Shown: piece by piece, positions 10,324-18,322 of the stretch | Position numbering within the stretch: position 1 is the stretch's first letter | Layout: each line of letters opens with the position of its first letter | DNA from: Azospirillum sp. TSH100 | GTDB taxonomy: Bacteria > Pseudomonadota > Alphaproteobacteria > Azospirillales > Azospirillaceae | Assembly (NCBI RefSeq): GCF_004923295.1 | Contig: NZ_CP039639.1 | Span: forward strand, 420,501 to 484,500 | Length of the DNA: 64,000 nucleotides | Reading direction: 5' to 3' | Translations under genes and position numbers: made by a program | Notes under the pieces: model-generated | Told to the model about the DNA's origin: nothing | Database searches by the model: none | Seen by the model: only the letters and a program-made list of their open reading frames with translations

Positions 10324-11336
10324 GCGAACCCGCGGGCTTTTCGACGGAGGCTCTGCACGCCGTCCTGATCCGGCTGCCGCGCCTTGCCGACCTCTCCCCC
10401 GACGCATTGGAGCCAATGCCGCTGAAGGGCGTCGCCCACGACCATGTCCGCCTGCGCGGCAGGCGGCTGGTCGCCCGTATCCCACGCTGGAGCCAGCTTG
10501 GCCTTGATGCCTGGACGGCGCTGGACCGACAGGCTGCCGCCTTCCGGCGCGCGGAGATATCCGGCCACACCCCGCGTTTTGCAGGCCTGCTGCCGCCAAA
10601 CGAGGGGCTGCCGCTGGGCGCCCTGGTGGTGGGCGAAGTAGAGGGGCGCACACCGGTGCTGCCCGACGACATGCCCGCAATTGCCCGCGCGCTGGCGGCA
10701 CTGCACCGCATGGCGCCGCCCGATTTCTACGAACCGCTGCCCGCCCCGCCCGATCCGGTCGCGGCCCTGCTGGCCCAGGTCGAACGGCAGGCAGCATGGT
10801 TCGACCGGGCCGCCCTGTCGACCGAAACCCGCGTCCTGATCGCGGAGGAGCTTGCCGCCGCACGTGTCGGCGACCTCGCCCCGCCGCCCGAGACACCAAT
10901 GCCGCTGACCGCAGTGGGCGTGGACGTGCATCCCGGCAATTTCCTGATCGATGCCCACGGCAAGGCATGGTTCACCGACTTGGAAAAGCTGCAATACGGC
11001 CACCCGGCCAGCGACCTCGCCCATGCCAGCCTCTACACCTCAACCAAGTGGGACCCGGAGGTGAATGCGGAATTGTCCCCGGCCGATATCGACGCCTTCA
11101 TTGCGGCCTGGGCGATAGCGGTGCCGGGCGATTTGGCCGACGAAGTGCGGCCCTGGCTGAAGCAACTGCGTCGGCTGACCTGGCTGCGCACCTTGTCATG
11201 GATGGCCCGCTGGTCGGTGGAGGGCGCCTCCCTGTCGCCCGGGATGCCGGAGGGCCTGCGCACCCACATGGCCGCCCACGCCACCGATATCCTGCGTCCG
11301 GAGCGGATTGAGCAGGTACGGCGGGAGTGGCGTTAG
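10320..11336 (+). CDS. Phosphotransferase of the aminoglycoside/choline kinase fold
   Basis: This 338-residue protein has the APH kinase core: A-L-A-A-L-H-R-M before the catalytic loop, V-D-V-H-P-G-N-F-L-I (catalytic Asp and the metal-binding Asn) and W-F-T-D-L-E-K-L-Q-Y-G (the DFG-like Asp). S-D-L-A-H-A-S-L-Y follows. The substrate cannot be read from sequence. Members act on small molecules such as sugars, choline or homoserine, and the resistance annotation sometimes given to them should not be assumed. The GTG start overlaps the moaB stop (GTGA). Confidence 0.75.
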   Translation: MSEPAGFSTEALHAVLIRLPRLADLSPDALEPMPLKGVAHDHVRLRGRRLVARIPRWSQLGLDAWTALDRQAAAFRRAEISGHTPRFAGLLPPNEGLPLGALVVGEVEGRTPVLPDDMPAIARALAALHRMAPPDFYEPLPAPPDPVAALLAQVERQAAWFDRAALSTETRVLIAEELAAARVGDLAPPPETPMPLTAVGVDVHPGNFLIDAHGKAWFTDLEKLQYGHPASDLAHASLYTSTKWDPEVNAELSPADIDAFIAAWAIAVPGDLADEVRPWLKQLRRLTWLRTLSWMARWSVEGASLSPGMPEGLRTHMAAHATDILRPERIEQVRREWR

Positions 11337-11428
11337 CGGATGCGGGAATGGGACACTTACGAAAGTCTCTTGCCGACGCCCTGCCGAAAATGATGGGATA
11401 CCGACTCGGAAAACGAGGTGACGAGAGC

Positions 11429-13129
11429 ATGACGAGTTTCCGACGCCGGTTGCTGCCGATCTCCCTGGCCGTCCTGATCGCCGGCACCGCCCTGGCGCCC
11501 GCCGATGCCGCCGGCCCTGCGGATGGCGCCGGCTCGGCCACAGGCAGCTATCTGGCCGGCCGCTATGCCCAGCATCAGGACGATTGGACGGCAGCGGCCC
11601 GCTTCACCGCACAGGCGCTGGCGGCCGATCCGGACGATCCCGCCCTGCTGCGCCGCACCTTCCTGTTGCGGCTGGGCGAGGGACGGATGGAGCCGGCGAT
11701 CGACCATGCAAGGCGCCTGCTCGACGACCAGGGCGAACCGCAAATGGCGCTGACCCTGCTGGCCGCTGACGCGCTGGCCACGGGCAAACTTGACGAGGCC
11801 GACGGCTTCGCCTCCCGCTTGCCAGCCGACGGACTCGGCCGCTTCCTGGCACCACTAACCCGCGCTTGGCTGGCGACTGCCCGCGGCAAGACGGACGAGG
11901 CGCTGGCCGCCTTGCAGCCGCTGTCCGGCGTCCAGGGTTTCGAGGCGCTCTACAACCTCCATGCGGCCTTGATCCTCGACCTTGCCGGGCGATACGACGA
12001 GGCGGCGGCACGCTATGCCAAGGTGACGGAAACCGACGCGCCGCTGCGGGTGGTGCAGATCGTTGGCAACTTCATGACGCGCACCGGCCGCAAGGACGAG
12101 GCGCGCAAACTCTACCAGACTTTCCAGGGCAACAACCCCGACGGCCTGCTGGTGGAGCCGGCACTGGCCGCCATGGCGAACGCGCCGTCCGAAACCCGTC
12201 CGGTTCCAGACGCGCGCTCCGGTCTTGCCGAGGCGCTGTTCGACCTGGGCAGCGCCCTGCACCACGAGAATGCCGACGAGCCGGCGCTGCTGTTCGGCCG
12301 AATCGCCCTTCATTTGCGCGGCGATCTGGCGCTGGCCCATCTGCTGATCGGCGACATCACCGCCTCGCGCGACCATCACGAGGAGGCGCTGGCTGCATAC
12401 AAGCGGCTGGAGATGGACCCGCTGCTGGGCTGGACCGCCCGCATGCGCGAGGCCGACAGCTTGGCCCGAATGGACCGCAATGATGAGGCCATCGCGATCC
12501 TGAAGGCTCTCGCCGCCGAGCGGCCGGAGCGAACCGACGCCATCACGAGGCTGGGCGACCTCTACCGCTATTCCAAGCGCTATGCCGAGGCTATCCCCGC
12601 ATATAGTACGGCGCTGGAGCGGATCGGCACACCGCAGGAGAGGCATTGGCCGCTGCTCTACGCCCGCGCCATGAGCTACGAGAAGACCAAGCAATGGCCG
12701 CAAGCCGAGGCCGATCTGCAAACCGCACTGAAGCTGCGGCCGGACGAGCCGTCGCTGCTGAATTTCCTCGGCTACAGCTGGATCGACCGCGGGGAGCATC
12801 TGGCAAAGGCCAGGGCGATGGTGGAGCGCGCGGTGGAACTGCGCCCACGCGACGGCTACATCGTCGACAGCCTTGGCTGGGCGCTCTACATGCTGGGCGA
12901 CTACGAGGCGGCGGTCGCCAAGCTGGAACGCGCGGTGGAATTGAAGCCGGGCGACCCGACCATCAACGATCACCTCGGCGACGCCTACTGGCGGGCAGGC
13001 CGTCGCAACGAGGCCCGCTTTCAATGGATGCGCGCGCTGCGCAATGCCGACGAGGATACCGATAAGGGTGCGATCCAGGCCAAGCTGGAGAAGGGCTTGC
13101 CAGACCAGAAAGCCGCCGCGAAGCAGTGA
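11429..13129 (+). CDS. Exported tetratricopeptide-repeat protein
   Basis: The protein has about 566 residues and begins with a signal peptide (M-T-S-F-R-R-R, hydrophobic core, A-L-A-P-A-D-A). The rest is almost entirely TPR helices. The clearest repeats are near the C-terminus, for example A-R-A-M-V-E-R-A-V-E-L-R-P-R-D and A-V-A-K-L-E-R-A-V-E-L-K-P-G-D-P-T. An ATG at 11429 is chosen over an in-frame start overlapping the kinase gene, because it gives a clean signal peptide and has GAGG upstream. Such proteins usually scaffold envelope complexes; the partner here is unknown. Confidence 0.85.
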   Translation: MTSFRRRLLPISLAVLIAGTALAPADAAGPADGAGSATGSYLAGRYAQHQDDWTAAARFTAQALAADPDDPALLRRTFLLRLGEGRMEPAIDHARRLLDDQGEPQMALTLLAADALATGKLDEADGFASRLPADGLGRFLAPLTRAWLATARGKTDEALAALQPLSGVQGFEALYNLHAALILDLAGRYDEAAARYAKVTETDAPLRVVQIVGNFMTRTGRKDEARKLYQTFQGNNPDGLLVEPALAAMANAPSETRPVPDARSGLAEALFDLGSALHHENADEPALLFGRIALHLRGDLALAHLLIGDITASRDHHEEALAAYKRLEMDPLLGWTARMREADSLARMDRNDEAIAILKALAAERPERTDAITRLGDLYRYSKRYAEAIPAYSTALERIGTPQERHWPLLYARAMSYEKTKQWPQAEADLQTALKLRPDEPSLLNFLGYSWIDRGEHLAKARAMVERAVELRPRDGYIVDSLGWALYMLGDYEAAVAKLERAVELKPGDPTINDHLGDAYWRAGRRNEARFQWMRALRNADEDTDKGAIQAKLEKGLPDQKAAAKQ

Positions 13130-13155
13130 AAGAAGTGGCTCTCTGACTTCGATAA

Positions 13156-13176
13156 CCCTCTTCAGCCGGGAGAGGG
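13156..13176. terminator. Short hairpin between converging genes
   Basis: CCCTCT and AGAGGG arms flank a nine-base loop in the 76-base gap between the TPR gene and the oppositely oriented bacteriohemerythrin gene. A bidirectional terminator role is plausible, but there is no T-run. Confidence 0.35.
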
Positions 13177-13205
13177 GACTTCTTCCGTAGTCGGGAGGGG
13201 GACAG

Positions 13206-13607
13206 TTACTGCGCCCCTACATAGGGCTTGTATAGGCTGTCGGTCTGCTGGATGTGCTCCACGAACCAGTCCTTCAGCAGCAGGATCAGGTCGACGCGGA
13301 GCATGGTGGGGTTGTCGCCATCGAAGTCGCGGGCGAGCTTTTCCACCTCGTCGGCGAAATAGCGGTGGGCGGCGAGGTGGCCATCCAGGTCGGGATAGCC
13401 GCAGCGCTCCATAATCGCCTCTTCGCGCGCGAAATGGACGGCGACGTAGTCGCGGAGGCTGGCAAGAAGGCTGGACAGTTCGTCCCGGTTCGCGGAGGTG
13501 ATGCCGCTTTCCAGCAGGCCGTTGAACAGGTCGAGCAGTCGCCGATGCTCGTCGTCGAGCACGGGCACGCCGACGCTCATGGATTCGTCCCAGACGACGT
13601 AGCTCAT
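13206..13607 (-). CDS. Bacteriohemerythrin
   Basis: The 133-residue protein has every ligand of the hemerythrin di-iron site in order: H21, H58, E62 (HxxxE), H77 and H81 (HxxxH), H118 and D123 (HxxxxD). It therefore should bind O2 reversibly or sense it in the cytoplasm. The start at 13607 (M-S-Y-V-V-W) follows a good GGGGGAGAT Shine-Dalgarno. A longer in-frame start at 13679 lacks one and would add 24 unrelated residues. As a single-domain protein it may store or deliver oxygen or act with a chemoreceptor. Confidence 0.93.
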   Translation of the reverse strand: MSYVVWDESMSVGVPVLDDEHRRLLDLFNGLLESGITSANRDELSSLLASLRDYVAVHFAREEAIMERCGYPDLDGHLAAHRYFADEVEKLARDFDGDNPTMLRVDLILLLKDWFVEHIQQTDSLYKPYVGAQ

Positions 13608-13813
13608 CGCAGCGATCTCCCCCTCGCGTCCCGCGATGGCAGGAGCATCCCGCGGAATCAAGCGGTTGCAACCGGCCATGGCTGGGTTGTGGACATCTTG
13701 ACATGGATCCTAAAACCGGCAACCGTGCCAGTCCAAGCGGCAAATCCCCGCAGGGGGCGGCAAGAAGCGCAGTGCTCCAAGCCCTTCCCTGCCACAAAGC
13801 GACAGAGTGACCG

Positions 13814-14575
13814 ATGGCCCTGCTCGACGAGATCGCGGAGAAGAAACGGGCGCTTGACGCCGCACGTCCCCTACCGCAGGAGGTCGTCCATGGCATCGCC
13901 GACCGGTTTGAACTGGATCTGACCATCGCGGCGGCGGCGCTGGAGGATTATCCACCAAAGCCCGCCGATGTGAAGACGATCCTGGAGCGCGGCAGCATAC
14001 TGCGCCATCGCGCGGTGGAGGAGCAGCGATTTGTCCTTAACCACCGTGCCACTCTGGAACTGATGGCGCGGCTGTCCTTCGATCCGTCAGGCGCGGTCAC
14101 GGAACGCACCGTCACGGCGTTCCACAGCGTGCTCTATCGCGGCATCGTCGACGATGCCGGTAAATACCGCAACGCACCTCCAAAGGACGATCCGGCGGAA
14201 ACCGCACCAGATCCGGCCAAGCTGCGCGTGTCGATGTCGGCGCTGTCAACTTGGATGCGCAAGTCGGATGCCAGCCCCGACACCGCCTTCGAGGCGCATC
14301 ACCGGCTGAGCGCCATCCGCCCCTTCGACATCGGCAACCGGGCGACAGCGCTGCTGCTGTGCAACCTGATCCTCAATCGCGCCGGCTATCCGCCGGTGGT
14401 GATCACCGCCGAAGACCGTGGCCTGTATCTGGATCTTGTCGAACGGGCATGGTCGGTCGGCGACAAGACGCCGTTCCGCGACCTGATGCTGCGCTTCCTG
14501 TCGCAGAGCCTCGATTTCTGCCTGGAGGCCGCCGGACAGGGCGGAGACGGCGCGGAACTGGATGGAATGCCTTAA
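13814..14575 (+). CDS. Fic-fold protein with a degenerate active-site motif
   Basis: The 253-residue protein aligns with the Fic domain across its C-terminal two thirds: L-H-S-V-L-Y-R-G-I type helix, D-A-G-K-Y-R-N, and N-L-I-L-N-R-A-G-Y-P-P-V after the active loop. Active Fic enzymes transfer AMP or other nucleotides with the motif HPFxxGNxRTA. Here the corresponding residues read R-P-F-D-I-G-N-R-A-T-A. The catalytic His is Arg, the acidic residue is Ile and the phosphate-binding Arg is Ala, so AMPylation is unlikely. The reading frame is intact and the codon use is normal, so this does not look like recent decay. It converges on and overlaps the next gene by four bases. Confidence 0.7.
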   Translation: MALLDEIAEKKRALDAARPLPQEVVHGIADRFELDLTIAAAALEDYPPKPADVKTILERGSILRHRAVEEQRFVLNHRATLELMARLSFDPSGAVTERTVTAFHSVLYRGIVDDAGKYRNAPPKDDPAETAPDPAKLRVSMSALSTWMRKSDASPDTAFEAHHRLSAIRPFDIGNRATALLLCNLILNRAGYPPVVITAEDRGLYLDLVERAWSVGDKTPFRDLMLRFLSQSLDFCLEAAGQGGDGAELDGMP

Positions 14576-16227
14576 GTGGGCAGGCCGGCGGGCAGGCGCA
14601 GGCGCGACGGCCGGTCGGGGCCGCTGTGGATCAACAGCGTGATCGGAAGCGCATCGACCCGGCGGGTCTCACCCGGTTCCGCCCCGGTGCCGGGATTGAC
14701 CGGATAGGCGGGAAAGCAGGACCCGGCGAGGCTGAGGCGCAGCGCCGATCCCGGCGCCAGTGTGGCACAGGTGGCTCGCATCGCGATGGTCAATGGCCGG
14801 GTCGGGTCGCCGGGCTCCAGACGCGCGTGGCCCTGGGTCAGCGGCAGCACCTGACCGTCGGGGCGCACCACCGACAGCACGGCGCTGACGTCGAAAGACG
14901 GAGCATCGGCCTCGACCCACAGTTCCAGCGCCACCCGCCCGGCCAGCATCAGCGGCTCGTCCAGCGGCAGGCTGGTATAGGTGGCGACATCCGCCCGACG
15001 GTCGACCGCGGCACGGTCGGGGCGCCCGGCGGCATCCGGCACCGCATGGCCGCCTACCGTCGGCACCGGCGTGCGCGGATCATGGACGACCACGTCGAGC
15101 GCCTCCATTTCAGGCATCTCCAGCTCCAAACGGCCGCCCTGCCGGTTGGCAAGTCCGTCGCTGGAGAGATACAGCACCGCATCGGCCGCGGGAAGATCGG
15201 GCAGATCGTGCCAGCGCCCGGTCTCCACATCATGCAGGCGGACCGGACCGCCGCGGTCGGCCCCCTCCCCCTTCAGCACTCGGTCGAACCACGCCAGCTG
15301 CAGCGAGTCGAGCGTCGGCGCCTGACCCGGCGCCGCTGACGGTCCGTCAGCCCCCCAAGGGCCGACCACCAGCCGGACCGGAGCACGCCCCCGTACCCTG
15401 GCGTGGTCATGGGCGTCCAGCATGCCGGCCAGCCGCGGGTCGTACCAGCCGCCGACCTGCATGACGGCCACGTCGGCCGGCATGGCATCGCACATCGCCT
15501 TTGGCGACAGGGCAGCCCAGGCCGGGCCAGGCACCGGATTGGTCAGCCAATCGTCGTAATGGGTATAGCGGGCATAGTCGCGCAGGGCCTGTGGTCGTGA
15601 CGGAATCTCGTCATCGATCGGAAGGTTGCGCGCGGCATCCGACAGCACCCGGTGCCCGGTGCCGTCCTCAACCCGCCGCGCCGCATCGGCCGCCGTGCGC
15701 AGGGCCCAGCCCATAGCGTCGGCAAGCCGGAACGCCCCCCCTTCGTAAGCCCAGTCGGAAAACACATCCCAGCCAGCAAAGGCCGGCGCCACCGCGCGCA
15801 GGGCCGTCGGCGCCTCGGCCAGAGCCAGCCATTGCGCCATGCCGGCATAGCCGCAGCCATACATCGCCACCGCCCCCGACGACCCGGGCAGGGAAGCCGC
15901 CCAGGCCACAGCATCGGCGCCATCCTCCCGTTCCGCCTCAAAGGGGCGGAAGCGGCCATCGGAGGTGCCGCAGCCCCGCACATCCTGTACCACCACGACG
16001 TAACCGCGCGCAGCATACCAGCGCGGGTGGGCATAATGGCTGGTCAGGGCGGTGCGTCGGCCGCAGGGAACGCGCAGAAGCAGCACCGGCCAAGTGCCGG
16101 CCGCGTCGGGCCGATACAGGTCGGCATCCAGCCGCACGCCATCCCGTGTCCGCATCGATACGGTTTCCGGCGGCCGTACCGGCAGCAGGCTGTGTGACTG
16201 GCGAATCATCGGGGCCAGATGGGTCAT
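14572..16227 (-). CDS. CocE/NonD-family alpha/beta-hydrolase, probable pseudoenzyme
   Basis: The 551-residue protein has the CocE/NonD build. An N-terminal alpha/beta-hydrolase domain contains D-L-Y-R-P, V-V-V-Q-D-V-R-G-C-G-T-S-D-G and G-G-W-Y-D-P. A C-terminal jelly-roll X-Pro dipeptidase-like domain contains E-L-W-V-E-A-D-A-P-S-F-D-V-S. The nucleophile elbow, normally M-Y-G-x-S-Y-x-G, reads M-Y-G-C-G-Y-A-G with Gly at residue 126 in place of Ser. The G-P-W-x-H segment that usually supplies the His reads G-P-W-G-A-D-G. The acid seems kept. Catalysis by the usual mechanism is therefore doubtful. The start is uncertain; M at 16227 is used. Confidence 0.75.
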   Translation of the reverse strand: MTHLAPMIRQSHSLLPVRPPETVSMRTRDGVRLDADLYRPDAAGTWPVLLLRVPCGRRTALTSHYAHPRWYAARGYVVVVQDVRGCGTSDGRFRPFEAEREDGADAVAWAASLPGSSGAVAMYGCGYAGMAQWLALAEAPTALRAVAPAFAGWDVFSDWAYEGGAFRLADAMGWALRTAADAARRVEDGTGHRVLSDAARNLPIDDEIPSRPQALRDYARYTHYDDWLTNPVPGPAWAALSPKAMCDAMPADVAVMQVGGWYDPRLAGMLDAHDHARVRGRAPVRLVVGPWGADGPSAAPGQAPTLDSLQLAWFDRVLKGEGADRGGPVRLHDVETGRWHDLPDLPAADAVLYLSSDGLANRQGGRLELEMPEMEALDVVVHDPRTPVPTVGGHAVPDAAGRPDRAAVDRRADVATYTSLPLDEPLMLAGRVALELWVEADAPSFDVSAVLSVVRPDGQVLPLTQGHARLEPGDPTRPLTIAMRATCATLAPGSALRLSLAGSCFPAYPVNPGTGAEPGETRRVDALPITLLIHSGPDRPSRLRLPAGLPT

Positions 16228-16348
16228 GGCGGGGCAGGCTCGCTCGATGACAAACAACAGATAATGTGTCGTCGTGGCAAAGCCCGTGCCAGAGGGGTCG
16301 CGACAAATTACATAACTCTTTCAGCCGAGCCGTGCCTCCATCAAAGCT

Positions 16349-16455
16349 CTCTCCCTTGCGGGAAGGAGGTTGGGGTGAAGGGTACGGTAGCCGGAATGGT
16401 GAAGGAAACCCTGTATTTGCGATCCCTCACCCTATCCCTCTCCCGCAAGAAAGAG
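16349..16455. repeat. Imperfect palindromic intergenic repeat
   Basis: The 319-base gap between the hydrolase and adenine deaminase genes holds a mosaic palindrome. The left arm begins CTCTCCCTTGCGGGA and the right arm is TCCCGCAAGAAAGAG (13 of 15 complementary positions). Inner G-rich and C-rich tracts (TTGGGGTGAAGGG and CCCTCACCC) can also pair. The same CTCTCCC/GGGAGAG vocabulary recurs at 35.4-35.6 kb. I see no gene in 16228-16546. Confidence 0.6.
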
Positions 16456-16546
16456 GGGAGTATTGAGAGAGTACGGCTCCAATCCCCCAGAACGCTCACC
16501 CGCACAATCTCCAGCCTCCTGCCGTTTTTACAGGCAGTCCGCCCGA

Positions 16547-18256
16547 TCAGGCGGCAATCAGCTCGAAGCGGTCGACATCGACCATGCCGCGATCGGTGAT
16601 CTTCAGGTGCGGGATAACCGGCAGGGGCAGAAAAGCCAATTGAAGAAAGGGCTCGGACAGCGGACAGCCCATGGCACGGACGGCGGCACGCAGGGAGCGC
16701 AGCTTCACCTCCACCGTCTCGAAGGGCTCAAGGCTCATCAGTCCGGCCAGCGGCAGGGCCAGTTCGCCGACCACCTGCCCATTGCGCACGGCGACGAAAC
16801 CGCCCTGAATCTCGATCAGCCGGTTGACCGCGACGCGCATGTCGGCATCGCCGGCTCCCACCACACAGATGTTGTGGCTATCATGACCGACCGACGAGGC
16901 CAGCGCCCCCTCCGTCAGACCAAAGCCCTGGACGAAGCCGCGGCCAATGTTGCGGTTGCTGCCGTGACGGGCGAAAACGCAGATCTTCAGCAGGTCGCGC
17001 GACGGATCGGCAACCATGCGGCCGCCCACCACCGGCACCTCGATCCGCCGGTGTTCGGTCAGGATCTTGCCAGGCTCCAGCCCAATCACCGACTGGACCG
17101 ACCCGCCGGCCGGCACGGCGAAATCCTCCCCCGCCACCGGCTCCAGCTTCACCGAATCGAGCCCCACCGGCATAACCGGCGTCCGGCCGTCGAAGCTGTG
17201 CGGGCCGACGATCTTGCCATTGCGGATGACCCGGTTGACCGCGCAATCCTCCAGATCGTCCAGCAGGACGAGGTCAGCACGATGCCCCGGCGCCACCAGC
17301 CCTCGGTCATACAGACGGAAGCCGCGGGCAGCTGACCAAGTCGCGGCGCGGTAGACATGGGCGACCGGCGCACCCAAGCGGATGGCGCTGCGGATCAGGT
17401 GATCCATGTGCCCCTCCTCCGCGATGTCCAGCGGGTTGCGGTCGTCGGTGCAGAATCCGAGGAAAGGCGATGTTTCCGGCCGGATCACCTCCGCAAGGGC
17501 ATGGACGTCCTTCGACACCGACCCGTCGCGGATCAGCACCTTCATGCCCTTGCGCAGCTTCTCCATCGCCTCCGCTGCACTGGTCGTCTCATGGCAGTTG
17601 CGGATGCCGCAGGAGAGATAGGCGTTCAGTTCCTTCCCCGTCACAAGCGGGGCGTGGCCGTCGATGTGACGCCCGTCGAAGGCGGCCAGCTTGTCCAGCA
17701 CCCCGTCCACCTTGTGGAAGACGCCGGGAAAGTTCATGAACTCCGCCAGCCCCAGCACGCGCGGATGGTCCATGTAACGGATCAGGTCCGGCGCCTCCAG
17801 CCGGGCGCCGGAGGTTTCCAGCTCGGTTGCCGGCACGCAGGAGGACAACTGCACGAACAGGTCGAGCGCCGTCCCCCCGGCGCTGTCGAGGAAATAGCGC
17901 AGCCCTTGTTCGCCCAGCACGTTGCAGATTTCGTGCGGGTCGCAGATGGCGGTGGTGGTGCCGCGCGGCAGGACGCAACGGTCGAACTCCTGCGGGGTGA
18001 CACAGGTGGATTCGCAATGGACATGGGTGTCGATGAAGCCGGGAACCACGGTCAGGTCGCGCCCGTCGATCTCCTCCACCCCGTCATAGGACTCGTAGGT
18101 GCCGACGATGACTTCGCCGCAGACGGCGATATCGCCCTGCGCGATCTCACCGGTGACGACATTGAGAAAGCGCGTGTTCTTGATGACCAGATCGGCCTTC
18201 GCCTCACCCAACGCCTGGCCGATGCGCCTCTTAAGATCGTCGCGGCTTGCCATCAT
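16547..18256 (-). CDS. ade: Adenine deaminase
   Basis: This 569-residue amidohydrolase converts adenine to hypoxanthine in purine salvage. The N-terminal metal site is in P-G-F-I-D-T-H-V-H-C-E-S, followed by the family-specific L-P-R-G-T-T-T-A-I-C-D-P-H-E-I-C-N-V and G-H-A-P-L-V-T-G. The C-terminal adenine-deaminase domain contains R-H-G-S-N-R-N-I-G-R-G-F-V and S-V-G-H-D-S-H-N-I. Length is normal. M1 and M2 are equally possible starts. It may connect with apt at 26.9 kb, which recycles the same base to AMP. Confidence 0.94.
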   Translation of the reverse strand: MMASRDDLKRRIGQALGEAKADLVIKNTRFLNVVTGEIAQGDIAVCGEVIVGTYESYDGVEEIDGRDLTVVPGFIDTHVHCESTCVTPQEFDRCVLPRGTTTAICDPHEICNVLGEQGLRYFLDSAGGTALDLFVQLSSCVPATELETSGARLEAPDLIRYMDHPRVLGLAEFMNFPGVFHKVDGVLDKLAAFDGRHIDGHAPLVTGKELNAYLSCGIRNCHETTSAAEAMEKLRKGMKVLIRDGSVSKDVHALAEVIRPETSPFLGFCTDDRNPLDIAEEGHMDHLIRSAIRLGAPVAHVYRAATWSAARGFRLYDRGLVAPGHRADLVLLDDLEDCAVNRVIRNGKIVGPHSFDGRTPVMPVGLDSVKLEPVAGEDFAVPAGGSVQSVIGLEPGKILTEHRRIEVPVVGGRMVADPSRDLLKICVFARHGSNRNIGRGFVQGFGLTEGALASSVGHDSHNICVVGAGDADMRVAVNRLIEIQGGFVAVRNGQVVGELALPLAGLMSLEPFETVEVKLRSLRAAVRAMGCPLSEPFLQLAFLPLPVIPHLKITDRGMVDVDRFELIAA

Positions 18257-18322
18257 ATTCCACCTTGCCCGTCATCCATGCAAAGAGGCAAAGTGGCGTG
18301 CCGCGTCCTGACACGCAAGCGA

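Noticed and set aside
10320-11336. Antibiotic resistance kinase
   Set aside because: Only the general phosphotransferase fold is visible, and the context (moaB, TPR protein) gives no support for aminoglycoside resistance.
14280-14400. Frameshift as an explanation of the degenerate Fic motif
   Set aside because: Sequence on both sides of the loop stays in the same frame and matches the family, and no single insertion or deletion restores the His, acidic and Arg residues.
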